5,175 nucleotides of DNA from assembly GCA_016866645.1 (NCBI GenBank), contig VGLX01000103.1:1-5175 (forward strand). The letters are read 5' to 3'. Position 1 is the first letter of the stretch; every line of letters starts with the position of its first letter. This stretch comes from Candidatus Woesearchaeota archaeon (GTDB lineage Archaea > Nanobdellota > Nanobdellia > SCGC-AAA011-G17 > VGLX01). This document shows positions 1 through 5,175 of this stretch, in pieces. A program made the translations under genes and the position numbers. The notes under the pieces are model-generated. The model was not told the origin of the DNA, ran no database searches, and saw only the letters and a program-made list of their open reading frames with translations.

Positions 1-1
1 T

Positions 2-135
2 CATGCTAACACTAACAACAAGACTACTCAACGGAATAGCAACTCACCAGAAAAACCTAAACCCAAGGAAAGTCACAATGATTTAAGCGACAGGCTTTTA
101 AGCAAGTTTTATAAAAAGAAAAAAATCAAGATTAG
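2..135 (+). CDS. possible C-terminal tail of an upstream gene (partial, uncertain)
   Basis: A frame read from position 2 is open at the left edge and has a protein-like composition: a polar Asn/Thr/Ser/Pro/Lys linker, then a short helix-like stretch (DLSDRLLSKFYKKKK). In its own frame it has no stop until 311-313, which would overlap the ZIP gene by 176 bases and is unlikely. A one-base change (-1 slippage or a missing A) in the run of seven A at 119-125 would move it to the frame that stops at TAG 133-135, two bases before the ZIP start. A competing frame ending at TAA 84-86 reads less like protein. The region may instead be non-coding. No function can be assigned. Confidence 0.25.
107..117 (+). 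promoter_or_regulatory. TATA-box-like promoter element of the ZIP gene
   Basis: TTTTATAAAAA is centred about 26 bases before the ATG at 138. That is the usual distance from an archaeal TATA box to the transcription start, so the message would be leaderless or nearly so. No Shine-Dalgarno sequence lies before the ATG, which agrees. The BRE position (GCAAG just upstream) is only moderately purine-rich. The element falls inside the possible upstream reading frame, so it could be coincidental A/T-rich sequence. Confidence 0.5.
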
Positions 136-137
136 AT

Positions 138-884
138 ATGGACAAATCATTGTTTTGGGCTATAATTGCAACTTTGCTGGTAAGCACAGCATCGCTTATC
201 GGAGTGATAACACTCGCGTTGAAAGACAAGCTGCTAAGCAGGATAACTCTACTTCTTGTTGGGTTCTCGGCAGGAGCGCTTATAGGCGGAGCCTTCCTTC
301 ACTTAATACCTGAAGCTTTGGAAGAAGGGTTAGGTGAAAGCCTTTTCGTGTATGTCATCTTGGGCTTCGTAGCCTTTTTCGCGCTTGAGAAGATACTCCA
401 TTGGAGGCACTGCCATGAAGGGAAATGTGACGTGCACGTATTCACATACCTCAACCTTATAGGCGACGCTGTACATAACTTTATAGACGGGCTAGTGATA
501 TTCGCGGCATTTGCGGTAGATACAAAGATAGGCTTTGCTACCACCCTTGCAGTTTTAGCCCACGAAGTCCCGCAAGAGTTTGGAGATTTCGGAGTTTTGA
601 TATATGGGGGTTTTTCAAAAGCTAAAGCGTTAGGCTACAACTTCTTATCCGCCTTAAGCTCAGTGATAGGGGCGGTAACAGGTTACTTGTTATCATCAGT
701 ACTTAAAGAGGGAATGGTATACTTACTCCCATTAACTGCAGGAGGATTCATCTACATAGCCGCCAGCGACTTAATGCCAGAGCTGAGGAAAGAGACTAAT
801 ATCCAGAAGTCTTTGCTACCGTTCATATTCTTCTTTGTAGGAATAGCTTTCATGTGGGCTGCGAAAGTTTTTATAGAAGAATAA
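138..884 (+). CDS. ZIP family divalent metal transporter
   Basis: This 248-residue inner-membrane protein has about eight hydrophobic helices (near 5-27, 36-57, 68-86, 105-127, 131-154, 166-189, 194-214, 225-246), the normal ZIP topology and length. The ZIP metal-path motifs are present: H55 and P58 in helix 2, HNFIDG at 113-118 in helix 4, and HEVPQEFGD at 142-150 in helix 5. The loop between helices 3 and 4 carries H88, H91, C92, H93, C97 and H100, matching the metal-binding variable loop of the family. ZIP proteins move Zn2+, Fe2+ or related ions into the cytoplasm; the ion here cannot be read from sequence. The ATG at 138 is chosen because it opens just before helix 1 and lies at leaderless distance from a TATA-like box. 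The gene stands alone and converges on the next gene. Confidence 0.93.
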   Translation: MDKSLFWAIIATLLVSTASLIGVITLALKDKLLSRITLLLVGFSAGALIGGAFLHLIPEALEEGLGESLFVYVILGFVAFFALEKILHWRHCHEGKCDVHVFTYLNLIGDAVHNFIDGLVIFAAFAVDTKIGFATTLAVLAHEVPQEFGDFGVLIYGGFSKAKALGYNFLSALSSVIGAVTGYLLSSVLKEGMVYLLPLTAGGFIYIAASDLMPELRKETNIQKSLLPFIFFFVGIAFMWAAKVFIEE

Positions 885-887
885 AAT

Positions 888-904
888 TATTTTAGTTTCT
901 TCTT
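888..904 (+). terminator. T-rich transcript end after the ZIP gene
   Basis: The stretch just after the ZIP stop is rich in T (TATTTTAGTTTCTTCTT) with no strong hairpin, the usual form of archaeal intrinsic termination. It lies in the 31-base convergent gap. The opposite strand has shorter T tracts (4 T at 907-910 and at 884-887) that could serve the minus-strand gene. Confidence 0.4.
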
Positions 905-915
905 ATAAAATCCTC

Positions 916-1797
916 TTAACTATCATAGCATGCCTTCATCAAGGCGGAATGGTCTGCACGTTCTGTTTCAAGATAGGAATTATAGTATTTCTCGTCTTCA
1001 AGGTCTATTGCTTCGAATGTTTCATAGATCCTTTTCTTCAGTTCAGGGTCCATCTTTATGAACCATTTTGCAGTCCAATACTTTTCTTTACCGTATCTTG
1101 TAATCCTAGTAAGGTGGTGTTCGCTTAGCTTCACATTGTTATCGAATACTATATCCAATGAGTTGAATTTTTTAGGGTTCATTTCGCAGTAAGAAGTGAG
1201 CGCAGCATTGCCTTCCGCCCTGTTCCGTATTATAGCTTTTTTGTTGGTTATCTTTTTTGCCTTCTTGCTCGGCCATGCCAGCCTGTAAAGGATGTAAGGC
1301 GCAAAGAATGGTGCAAGGACGGCTCCCAAAAGCCCTTCGTTATACAGCCCACTATTGCCTGTAAACGCGTAATATATTGAAACTGGCCAGTACAGGATTG
1401 CCTTGCTCCACATCCCGATTTCATCCCAATCCCTGTGCCTGTATTCTTTTATGCCTAAAGGCTTTGTTGCCTCTTCGTAAAGCCCGGGTATCTTGCTTTC
1501 TAGGCTGTCAGTTGTATTTTCTGGTCCAAAGCTTGAGAGGTAGCTTTCCACTTTTTCCTCCGCCTCTTTTGAGAATGATGCATTCCTGCCCGTGCCTGTT
1601 TCGTAGCAGTTATAGCTGCGCCCTACTTTGAGGATGGCATAGACTGCCTCATGGTGTTTATGCTTGTGCCCGCACTCGCCGCATACCTTTTCCCCTATGC
1701 CTTTGTTCTCATAAGCGACGGAAAAGCCGTTTTCCAGCTCTGCAACCCTGATGTTCTCGCCAAGATTTATTATTTTTTTTATTTTTGGATTTTCCAT
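916..1797 (-). CDS. unrecognised protein with Cys/His cluster and hydrophobic middle
   Basis: I do not recognise the family. The start at ATG 1797 gives 293 residues and is preferred because GGAGG (1810-1806) lies 8 bases upstream; a longer GTG start at 1812 would add five residues and place that site inside the coding region. Residues 39-49 read CGECGHKHKHH, a CxxC pair followed by four histidines, suggesting a metal site; another Cys lies at 64. A Glu/Ser-rich middle follows. Two hydrophobic stretches near 133-147 and 155-175, the second followed by Lys-rich sequence, look like a re-entrant or paired membrane segment. The C-terminal 115 residues are charged and soluble-looking, with several aromatics. 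There is no signal peptide. It is divergent from the TrmB-like gene and shares its promoter region, so co-regulation is plausible. Confidence 0.8.
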   Translation of the reverse strand: MENPKIKKIINLGENIRVAELENGFSVAYENKGIGEKVCGECGHKHKHHEAVYAILKVGRSYNCYETGTGRNASFSKEAEEKVESYLSSFGPENTTDSLESKIPGLYEEATKPLGIKEYRHRDWDEIGMWSKAILYWPVSIYYAFTGNSGLYNEGLLGAVLAPFFAPYILYRLAWPSKKAKKITNKKAIIRNRAEGNAALTSYCEMNPKKFNSLDIVFDNNVKLSEHHLTRITRYGKEKYWTAKWFIKMDPELKKRIYETFEAIDLEDEKYYNSYLETERADHSALMKACYDS

Positions 1798-1805
1798 TTT
1801 GTTTT

Positions 1806-1810
1806 CCTCC
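1806..1810 (-). promoter_or_regulatory. Shine-Dalgarno site deciding the start at 1797
   Basis: GGAGG on the minus strand is separated by 8 bases from ATG 1797-1795, ideal spacing. It favours this ATG over the in-frame GTG at 1812-1810. It is the only strong Shine-Dalgarno site I see before a start in this window; the two plus-strand genes look leaderless. Confidence 0.75.
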
Positions 1811-1840
1811 ACGCATAATTGCCTGAGATTGTGGTGTTGC

Positions 1841-1859
1841 CGAAAGGTTTAAATATATA
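1841..1859 (+). promoter_or_regulatory. BRE and TATA box of the TrmB-like gene, possibly shared by the divergent gene
   Basis: CGAAAGG (BRE-like) is followed by TTTAAATATATA (1848-1859), centred about 26 bases before ATG 1880. This is a strong archaeal promoter for a leaderless message. Read on the minus strand the same A/T element is TATATATTTAAA, and a start 25 bases away would fall near 1829, leaving a leader of about 30 bases that contains the GGAGG of the divergent gene. No other TATA-like sequence at a suitable distance serves that gene. The minus-strand BRE position is weak, so the shared use is an inference. Confidence 0.7.
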
Positions 1860-1860
1860 C

Positions 1861-1877
1861 AACAACTTAAGGTTGTT
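1861..1877. promoter_or_regulatory. inverted repeat AACAAC-N5-GTTGTT, candidate TrmB operator
   Basis: A perfect 6-bp inverted repeat with a 5-base spacer lies directly between the TATA box and the start codon of the TrmB-like gene. The 6-5-6 layout equals that of the Thermococcales glycolytic motif (TATCAC-N5-GTGATA) bound by a TrmB-family regulator, although the half-site differs. A protein bound here would block transcription start for the regulator gene, as in autorepression. For the divergent gene the site lies upstream of the TATA box, an activator position. It could also form a small hairpin in RNA, but it overlaps the expected transcription start. Confidence 0.55.
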
Positions 1878-1879
1878 CT

Positions 1880-2614
1880 ATGATAGACAAACTTAAGGCT
1901 TACGGGCTGAACAAGTACGAAAGCTATGCTTACGAAGCGCTGATATGCACAGGTGTAACTACAGCGAACAATGTTGCAAACAGGTCAGGAGTCCCGCATG
2001 GCAGGATATACCCTGTGCTCTCATCTCTGGAGAGGAAGGGTTTTGTTAAGATGGCCCAAGGTAGACCAAAAAGGTTCTCTGCTGTTGAGCCGAGGATTGC
2101 GCTACGAACCGCTGTTGTGCGTGAAGAAAAGAACCTTGAAGGCATGAAACAGGAGAAAGATAGGATGATAAGGCTGCTTGAAAGTCTTAAACCCAAAGGA
2201 TATGCGGATATAGAAGACAGCATACAGGTAATAGAGGGCTATAAAAATTATCTTAATATCTCTGCTGAGCTTCACGGCTATGCAAAGAAGGAATGGCTCT
2301 CGATATCCAGGCTCCCTGTTTATAAGCCCCACTTGGACTCGTACAGGGAATGCGTCAAGAGGAAAGTTGATGTCAAAATACTTGCGAACGGTGAACCTGC
2401 AGAGGAAAACCTTCGTGCATGGAAACGGACAGGAGCAGGAATAAGGATTACAAATCCTATTGACACGAGATTCAGCGTTATAGACTGTCAGGAAGTGATA
2501 ATAAGATTCTCAAGCAGTGAAAAGTATCTTGTGCTGTGGATAAGGAATAAGTCCCTTGCCATCAGCATGAGGGACTATTTTGTGAGTTTATGGAAAAAAG
2601 CAAAAAAGGCATAG
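1880..2614 (+). CDS. TrmB-family transcriptional regulator
   Basis: This is a 244-residue cytoplasmic DNA-binding protein. Residues 1-75 form the TrmB winged helix: the YGLNKYESYAYEAL opening, a recognition helix around GVPHGRIYPVLSSLERKG (37-54), and the wing GRPKRFSAV (61-69) that is nearly diagnostic of the family. A charged coiled-coil helix (about 78-104) suits dimerisation. Residues 115-240 resemble the PLD-like effector domain of shorter TrmB proteins; the extra sugar-binding domain of long members such as Thermococcus TrmB (about 340 residues) is absent, so the ligand is unknown. The ATG at 1880 is fixed by the leaderless promoter. An inverted repeat at its own start suggests autoregulation. 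It is divergent from an unknown gene and tail-to-tail with the peptidoglycan-fragment operon; either could be a target. Confidence 0.88.
   Translation: MIDKLKAYGLNKYESYAYEALICTGVTTANNVANRSGVPHGRIYPVLSSLERKGFVKMAQGRPKRFSAVEPRIALRTAVVREEKNLEGMKQEKDRMIRLLESLKPKGYADIEDSIQVIEGYKNYLNISAELHGYAKKEWLSISRLPVYKPHLDSYRECVKRKVDVKILANGEPAEENLRAWKRTGAGIRITNPIDTRFSVIDCQEVIIRFSSSEKYLVLWIRNKSLAISMRDYFVSLWKKAKKA
2594..2607 (-). terminator. double T6 tract ending the minus-strand operon
   Basis: On the minus strand, two runs of six T separated by GC lie 45-58 bases past the stop of the amidase-dipeptidase gene, after a T-rich approach (2620-2636). Clustered T runs without a hairpin are typical archaeal terminators. 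The tracts sit inside the Lys-rich end of the TrmB-like gene, where AAA codons also explain them, so the role is only probable. Confidence 0.4.
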
Positions 2615-2651
2615 TATACTTACAAACAACAAACAGAAGATTCCAGGGGTT

Positions 2652-4145
2652 TTACTTCCACACCTGTTCGAAGACCCGCTTGTAGTTCTCGCCGTAGAAC
2701 TTCTTGATATCTTTATTAGTATACCCTCTTTTTACCAGCTCTTTAGTTAAGTTCTTCAGCTTGGCGGTTGTTTCCAACCCTTCAGGCACTCTCCCGCCGA
2801 CGCCGTCAAAGTCTGTGCCTAATCCGACGTGGTCTATTCCCACTAGTTTTTTCACATAGCCTATATGGTCTGCTACGCCTTCGACGTTTTTCTTGGCTAA
2901 GAGGTCGTGCCAGAAGTTCATACCTGTAACGCCTCCAGTCTGTGCTAAGGCTATTAACTGGTCATCTTTCAGGTTTCTCTTATGCGCGCATACTGAATAG
3001 CAGTTGGAATGTGACGCGATTATCGGAGTTTCAGAATGTTTTATCACGTCCCAAAAAGATTTATCGTTAAGATGTGAGACGTCTAACACTATGCCCATGC
3101 CGCTCATTTTTTTGATAAGCCCTATGCCCTGTTTTTTCAATCCTTTGTCTTCCTTGCCGCCTACTCCTGTCGCGTACTTAGTAGGGGGGTTATGTGTCAG
3201 GCTTAAGCATCTCAGCCCTTCCTTGTAAAGCTCTTCTATTGTAAGGTTTTTGCCTACTCCTGATGCTCCTTCGACGCTTAGGATTATTCCTATCCTTCCG
3301 TCCAGCTTGTTCATATCTTCTACAGTTTTGATTTGGTACAAGGTTTTCTCGTTATCTTTTAATGTCTTCTTGAAGCATTCTAATAAGCTTCTTAGTGTTT
3401 TGCTTTTGTTCTTGGCTTTGGCTTCTGTGTAAAGGGCGAAGAATGCTATGTCATATCCGCCTTTCTTCATCCTGGGTATGTCTACCTCGTAAACATTAGT
3501 CTCGACTGATATGTCCTTGTTCGACCTTATGATGTTCATTATAGTATCCTGGTGGGAGTCTATTATCAATGAGTCTTCATGGACTCGGCTTATCATATCT
3601 TCCCAGACTTTTTGCATTATCTTGTCTCCAGGGTCGGTTCTTCGTTCAGGAGCCACTTGGTAATGGCCCAGTATCCTGTTTATCGGTATGTCATGTGTTT
3701 CTAGCAGGTATTGCAGTAGAGCATATAATGAGTTTGATTGCGCATGGCCTAATTCTTGGTTAGTGTATCCGTGGATCTCTATGCCTAACGAGTTCTCGTT
3801 CAACCCCTCTTGATCTCCCCACTTACTCTTGCCTGCGTGATGCGCCACGTTGTCAGGGTTGACCATGTTAAGCACAGTCGCGTATTCTTCCCCGTTGACA
3901 ATTTTTGAATCGTTAAGTACCATGTAGTGCGGGCTTAGTTCCAAATGGGCTAACGGGTTGGTCTTATCTGTGTAGATTGCAATCTCTTCTTTAGGAGTAG
4001 TTTTTAAGTAGTTCTCGAAGCTCTCCTGTGTGGTGTGGAGGATTATCATGTCTTTTTTCCTTGATATCCTCGTGTTGAAATACGGGGAGCGTATATCATA
4101 AGACACTATTTTTTCTATGACTTTGTCAAGTTTTTTCTTTTCCAT
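2652..4145 (-). CDS. fusion of AmpD-like N-acetylmuramoyl-L-alanine amidase and M19 dipeptidase
   Basis: The 497 residues hold two complete zinc hydrolases with almost no linker. Residues about 17-185 are an Amidase_2 domain: zinc ligands H37 (IILHTT), H161 (GHYQVAPERRTDPG) and D171, the AHHAG element at 101-105 and GIEI with E123. It should cut the MurNAc to L-Ala bond. Residues about 190-497 are a peptidase M19 (renal dipeptidase) domain: H198 and D200 (SHQD), E292 (SVEG), H358 (DVSHLND), H379 (ASHSN), R390 and D445 (GTDFDG), so the binuclear site is intact. M19 enzymes cleave dipeptides, often L-D ones. No signal peptide or membrane helix is visible, so it probably acts in the cytoplasm. 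The start lies 4 bases after the NagZ-like stop without a clear Shine-Dalgarno, suggesting translational coupling. Substrates are inferred from domains; another amide-bearing wall fragment is possible. Confidence 0.92.
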   Translation of the reverse strand: MEKKKLDKVIEKIVSYDIRSPYFNTRISRKKDMIILHTTQESFENYLKTTPKEEIAIYTDKTNPLAHLELSPHYMVLNDSKIVNGEEYATVLNMVNPDNVAHHAGKSKWGDQEGLNENSLGIEIHGYTNQELGHAQSNSLYALLQYLLETHDIPINRILGHYQVAPERRTDPGDKIMQKVWEDMISRVHEDSLIIDSHQDTIMNIIRSNKDISVETNVYEVDIPRMKKGGYDIAFFALYTEAKAKNKSKTLRSLLECFKKTLKDNEKTLYQIKTVEDMNKLDGRIGIILSVEGASGVGKNLTIEELYKEGLRCLSLTHNPPTKYATGVGGKEDKGLKKQGIGLIKKMSGMGIVLDVSHLNDKSFWDVIKHSETPIIASHSNCYSVCAHKRNLKDDQLIALAQTGGVTGMNFWHDLLAKKNVEGVADHIGYVKKLVGIDHVGLGTDFDGVGGRVPEGLETTAKLKNLTKELVKRGYTNKDIKKFYGENYKRVFEQVWK

Positions 4146-4149
4146 TTTT

Positions 4150-5175
4150 TTATGTGCAATACTTGCGCTTTAGCCCCAGGACTTTTTTGTATGACTCTCT
4201 AAGCTGCTCCTCGCTTATCACGCCTTGGTCCACTTTCTTTGAGACTTCGTCGATTATCATCCTGATGATGTCTGTCTTATCATCGTTCACTAGGCCTAGT
4301 TGGCGGACTAGTACTATGTCATGCCCTGCTTTGAAAGCTTGGCAGGCAGTCTTGACTATGTTCTTCAGGTTCTTCTTATTCAGGCCTTCTGTTTTTCCGA
4401 ACATCCCTGTGCTCATAAGGCATAAGTCATCAGTCATTATTATCCCATTAAAGCATTTTTTTCTCAAAATGCTGACTATCTTCTTGTTTGTGGTTGCTAT
4501 GCTCTTACCATACTTGCTGACTTTAAGGTGGGTTGTCATAACAGCGTCTAATCCATGGTTTATAGCCTCTCTGAACGGTTTCATGCTCTCCTCGCTTATG
4601 CTTCTTATCTTAGGGAAGCTGTAATGCGGGTCATAATCCCTCAAAACAGGCCCTAATCCTGGAAAGTGTTTCGCTACAGGCATTATGCCGCAATCTTGGA
4701 GAGACTTAATGCATATCCTGCCTATGCCTGAAACTGTCTCAGCATCATCGCTGAAGCTGCGCTCAGAATAAGCCATCAAGTACTTTTCATCATAAGAAGG
4801 TACGACGTCCAATACCGGTGCCGCGTTGAAGTTGAAACCTAACTCTTTTAAGTAGCTGCCCTGCTCCTCGAAGTATGAAATAAACAAGTGGTCGTTCATA
4901 TCTTGGAAAAGCTTGCCAAGAAGCCTGGCTGAAGGGTACCTTCCTCCCCTGACCTGGTGAAGCCGGTCTACGCTGCCGCCTTCCACGTCAACTCCTACGA
5001 AAAGGTCTTTGCTGTAGCTTTTTAGCTTCCTTATGAGGCTAGTAGCATATTCCTCGTTGACGAGCTGGTTCTCTACGTTTGCCCAGTCTTTCTTGTACTC
5101 GTTGAAAAGCATTACGCCTCCGACATTATGCTTTATGAACAGCTTCTCATACTCTGCTAAAACTTTAGGATTACT
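4150..5175 (-). CDS. nagZ: NagZ-type beta-N-acetylhexosaminidase, glycoside hydrolase family 3 (5' partial)
   Basis: The reading frame stays open to the right edge. The 21 codons before the internal ATG at 5112 encode typical family sequence (KHNVGGVMLF), so the true start is outside the window. The 341 visible residues cover nearly the whole single TIM-barrel domain; E. coli NagZ is about this long. Numbering from the edge, motifs are DVEGGSVDRL (63-72), APVLDV (119-124), ERSF (138-141), KHFPG (169-173), the Asp-His dyad in DPH (D182, H184) that marks NagZ-like members, and the nucleophile D249 in MTDDL. NagZ releases N-acetylglucosamine from GlcNAc-anhydroMurNAc muropeptides through a glycosyl-enzyme intermediate. 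The segment between KHFPG and the dyad is about two residues longer than in V. cholerae NagZ, and the usual second His of PGHG is Leu. It is first of a two-gene operon with the amidase-dipeptidase. Other beta-N-acetylhexosaminides remain possible substrates. Confidence 0.92.
   Translation of the reverse strand, partial: SNPKVLAEYEKLFIKHNVGGVMLFNEYKKDWANVENQLVNEEYATSLIRKLKSYSKDLFVGVDVEGGSVDRLHQVRGGRYPSARLLGKLFQDMNDHLFISYFEEQGSYLKELGFNFNAAPVLDVVPSYDEKYLMAYSERSFSDDAETVSGIGRICIKSLQDCGIMPVAKHFPGLGPVLRDYDPHYSFPKIRSISEESMKPFREAINHGLDAVMTTHLKVSKYGKSIATTNKKIVSILRKKCFNGIIMTDDLCLMSTGMFGKTEGLNKKNLKNIVKTACQAFKAGHDIVLVRQLGLVNDDKTDIIRMIIDEVSKKVDQGVISEEQLRESYKKVLGLKRKYCT

Noticed and set aside
299..544. 81-codon minus-strand open frame inside the ZIP gene
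   Set aside because: It is antisense to strongly conserved ZIP helices and its product resembles no protein.
1377..1631. 84-codon plus-strand frame, Cys/Leu-rich
   Set aside because: It is the antisense shadow of the unrecognised gene at 916-1797. Its Cys content follows from reverse-reading of Ala and Gly codons.
1798..1812. GTG at 1812 as the start of the unrecognised gene
   Set aside because: It would put the strong GGAGG site inside the coding region. ATG 1797 has ideal spacing to that site.
1930..2332. two overlapping minus-strand frames across the TrmB-like gene
   Set aside because: Both are antisense to a well-supported winged-helix regulator and have no start signals.
2615..2651. 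possible small RNA or extra regulatory site in the convergent gap
   Set aside because: The 37 bases are simple A/C-rich sequence (T/G-rich on the minus strand) with no stem, best explained as part of a transcript end.
3004..3763. three short plus-strand frames in the amidase-dipeptidase region
   Set aside because: They are antisense to catalytic motifs of the M19 and amidase domains, and their products lack protein-like features.
4154..4624. 156-codon open frame on the plus strand
   Set aside because: It lies antisense to the NagZ-like gene over its most conserved part, has a low-complexity Ser/Leu/Phe-rich product and no promoter or ribosome site.

Overview
The window looks archaeal. The evidence is a TrmB-family regulator, TATA/BRE-like boxes about 26 bases upstream of start codons that lack Shine-Dalgarno sites (leaderless arrangement), one gene with a clear GGAGG ribosome site, T-rich transcript ends, and frequent AGG, AGA and ATA codons. 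Small proteins and tight packing would fit a DPANN-type lineage, but that placement is an inference and no rRNA or tRNA is present to test it.

Layout from left to right. Positions 1-137 hold the possible tail of an upstream gene and a promoter. Positions 138-884 (+) encode an eight-helix ZIP metal transporter. It converges, 31 bases apart, on an unrecognised protein (916-1797, - strand) with a Cys/His cluster near its N-terminus and a short hydrophobic middle. That gene is divergent from a TrmB-type regulator (1880-2614, +). The two share an 82-base intergenic region with one TATA-like element and a 17-bp 6-5-6 inverted repeat. The regulator converges, 37 bases apart, on a minus-strand operon that fills the right half. 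That operon is a NagZ-type family 3 beta-N-acetylhexosaminidase (4150 to beyond 5175, 5' end outside the window) followed 4 bases later by a fusion of an AmpD-like N-acetylmuramoyl-L-alanine amidase domain to an M19 dipeptidase domain (2652-4145).

The operon is the most notable content. NagZ removes N-acetylglucosamine from muropeptides, AmpD-type amidases cut the bond between muramic acid and L-alanine, and M19 enzymes split dipeptides, often of L-D configuration. These are successive steps in dismantling bacterial peptidoglycan fragments, yet they sit in what appears to be an archaeal genome, where murein is not expected. All catalytic and metal residues I can identify are present, and the fusion protein has no signal peptide. 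Intracellular salvage of fragments from neighbouring or host-associated bacteria is therefore the simplest reading, but it is inferred. The TrmB-like protein next door is a candidate regulator of itself, of its divergent neighbour, or of the operon. The ZIP transporter could supply zinc for the two metal-dependent hydrolase domains, but only proximity supports that link.

All intergenic gaps are shorter than 140 bases. I see no RNA genes, CRISPR array, insertion sequence or attachment site.
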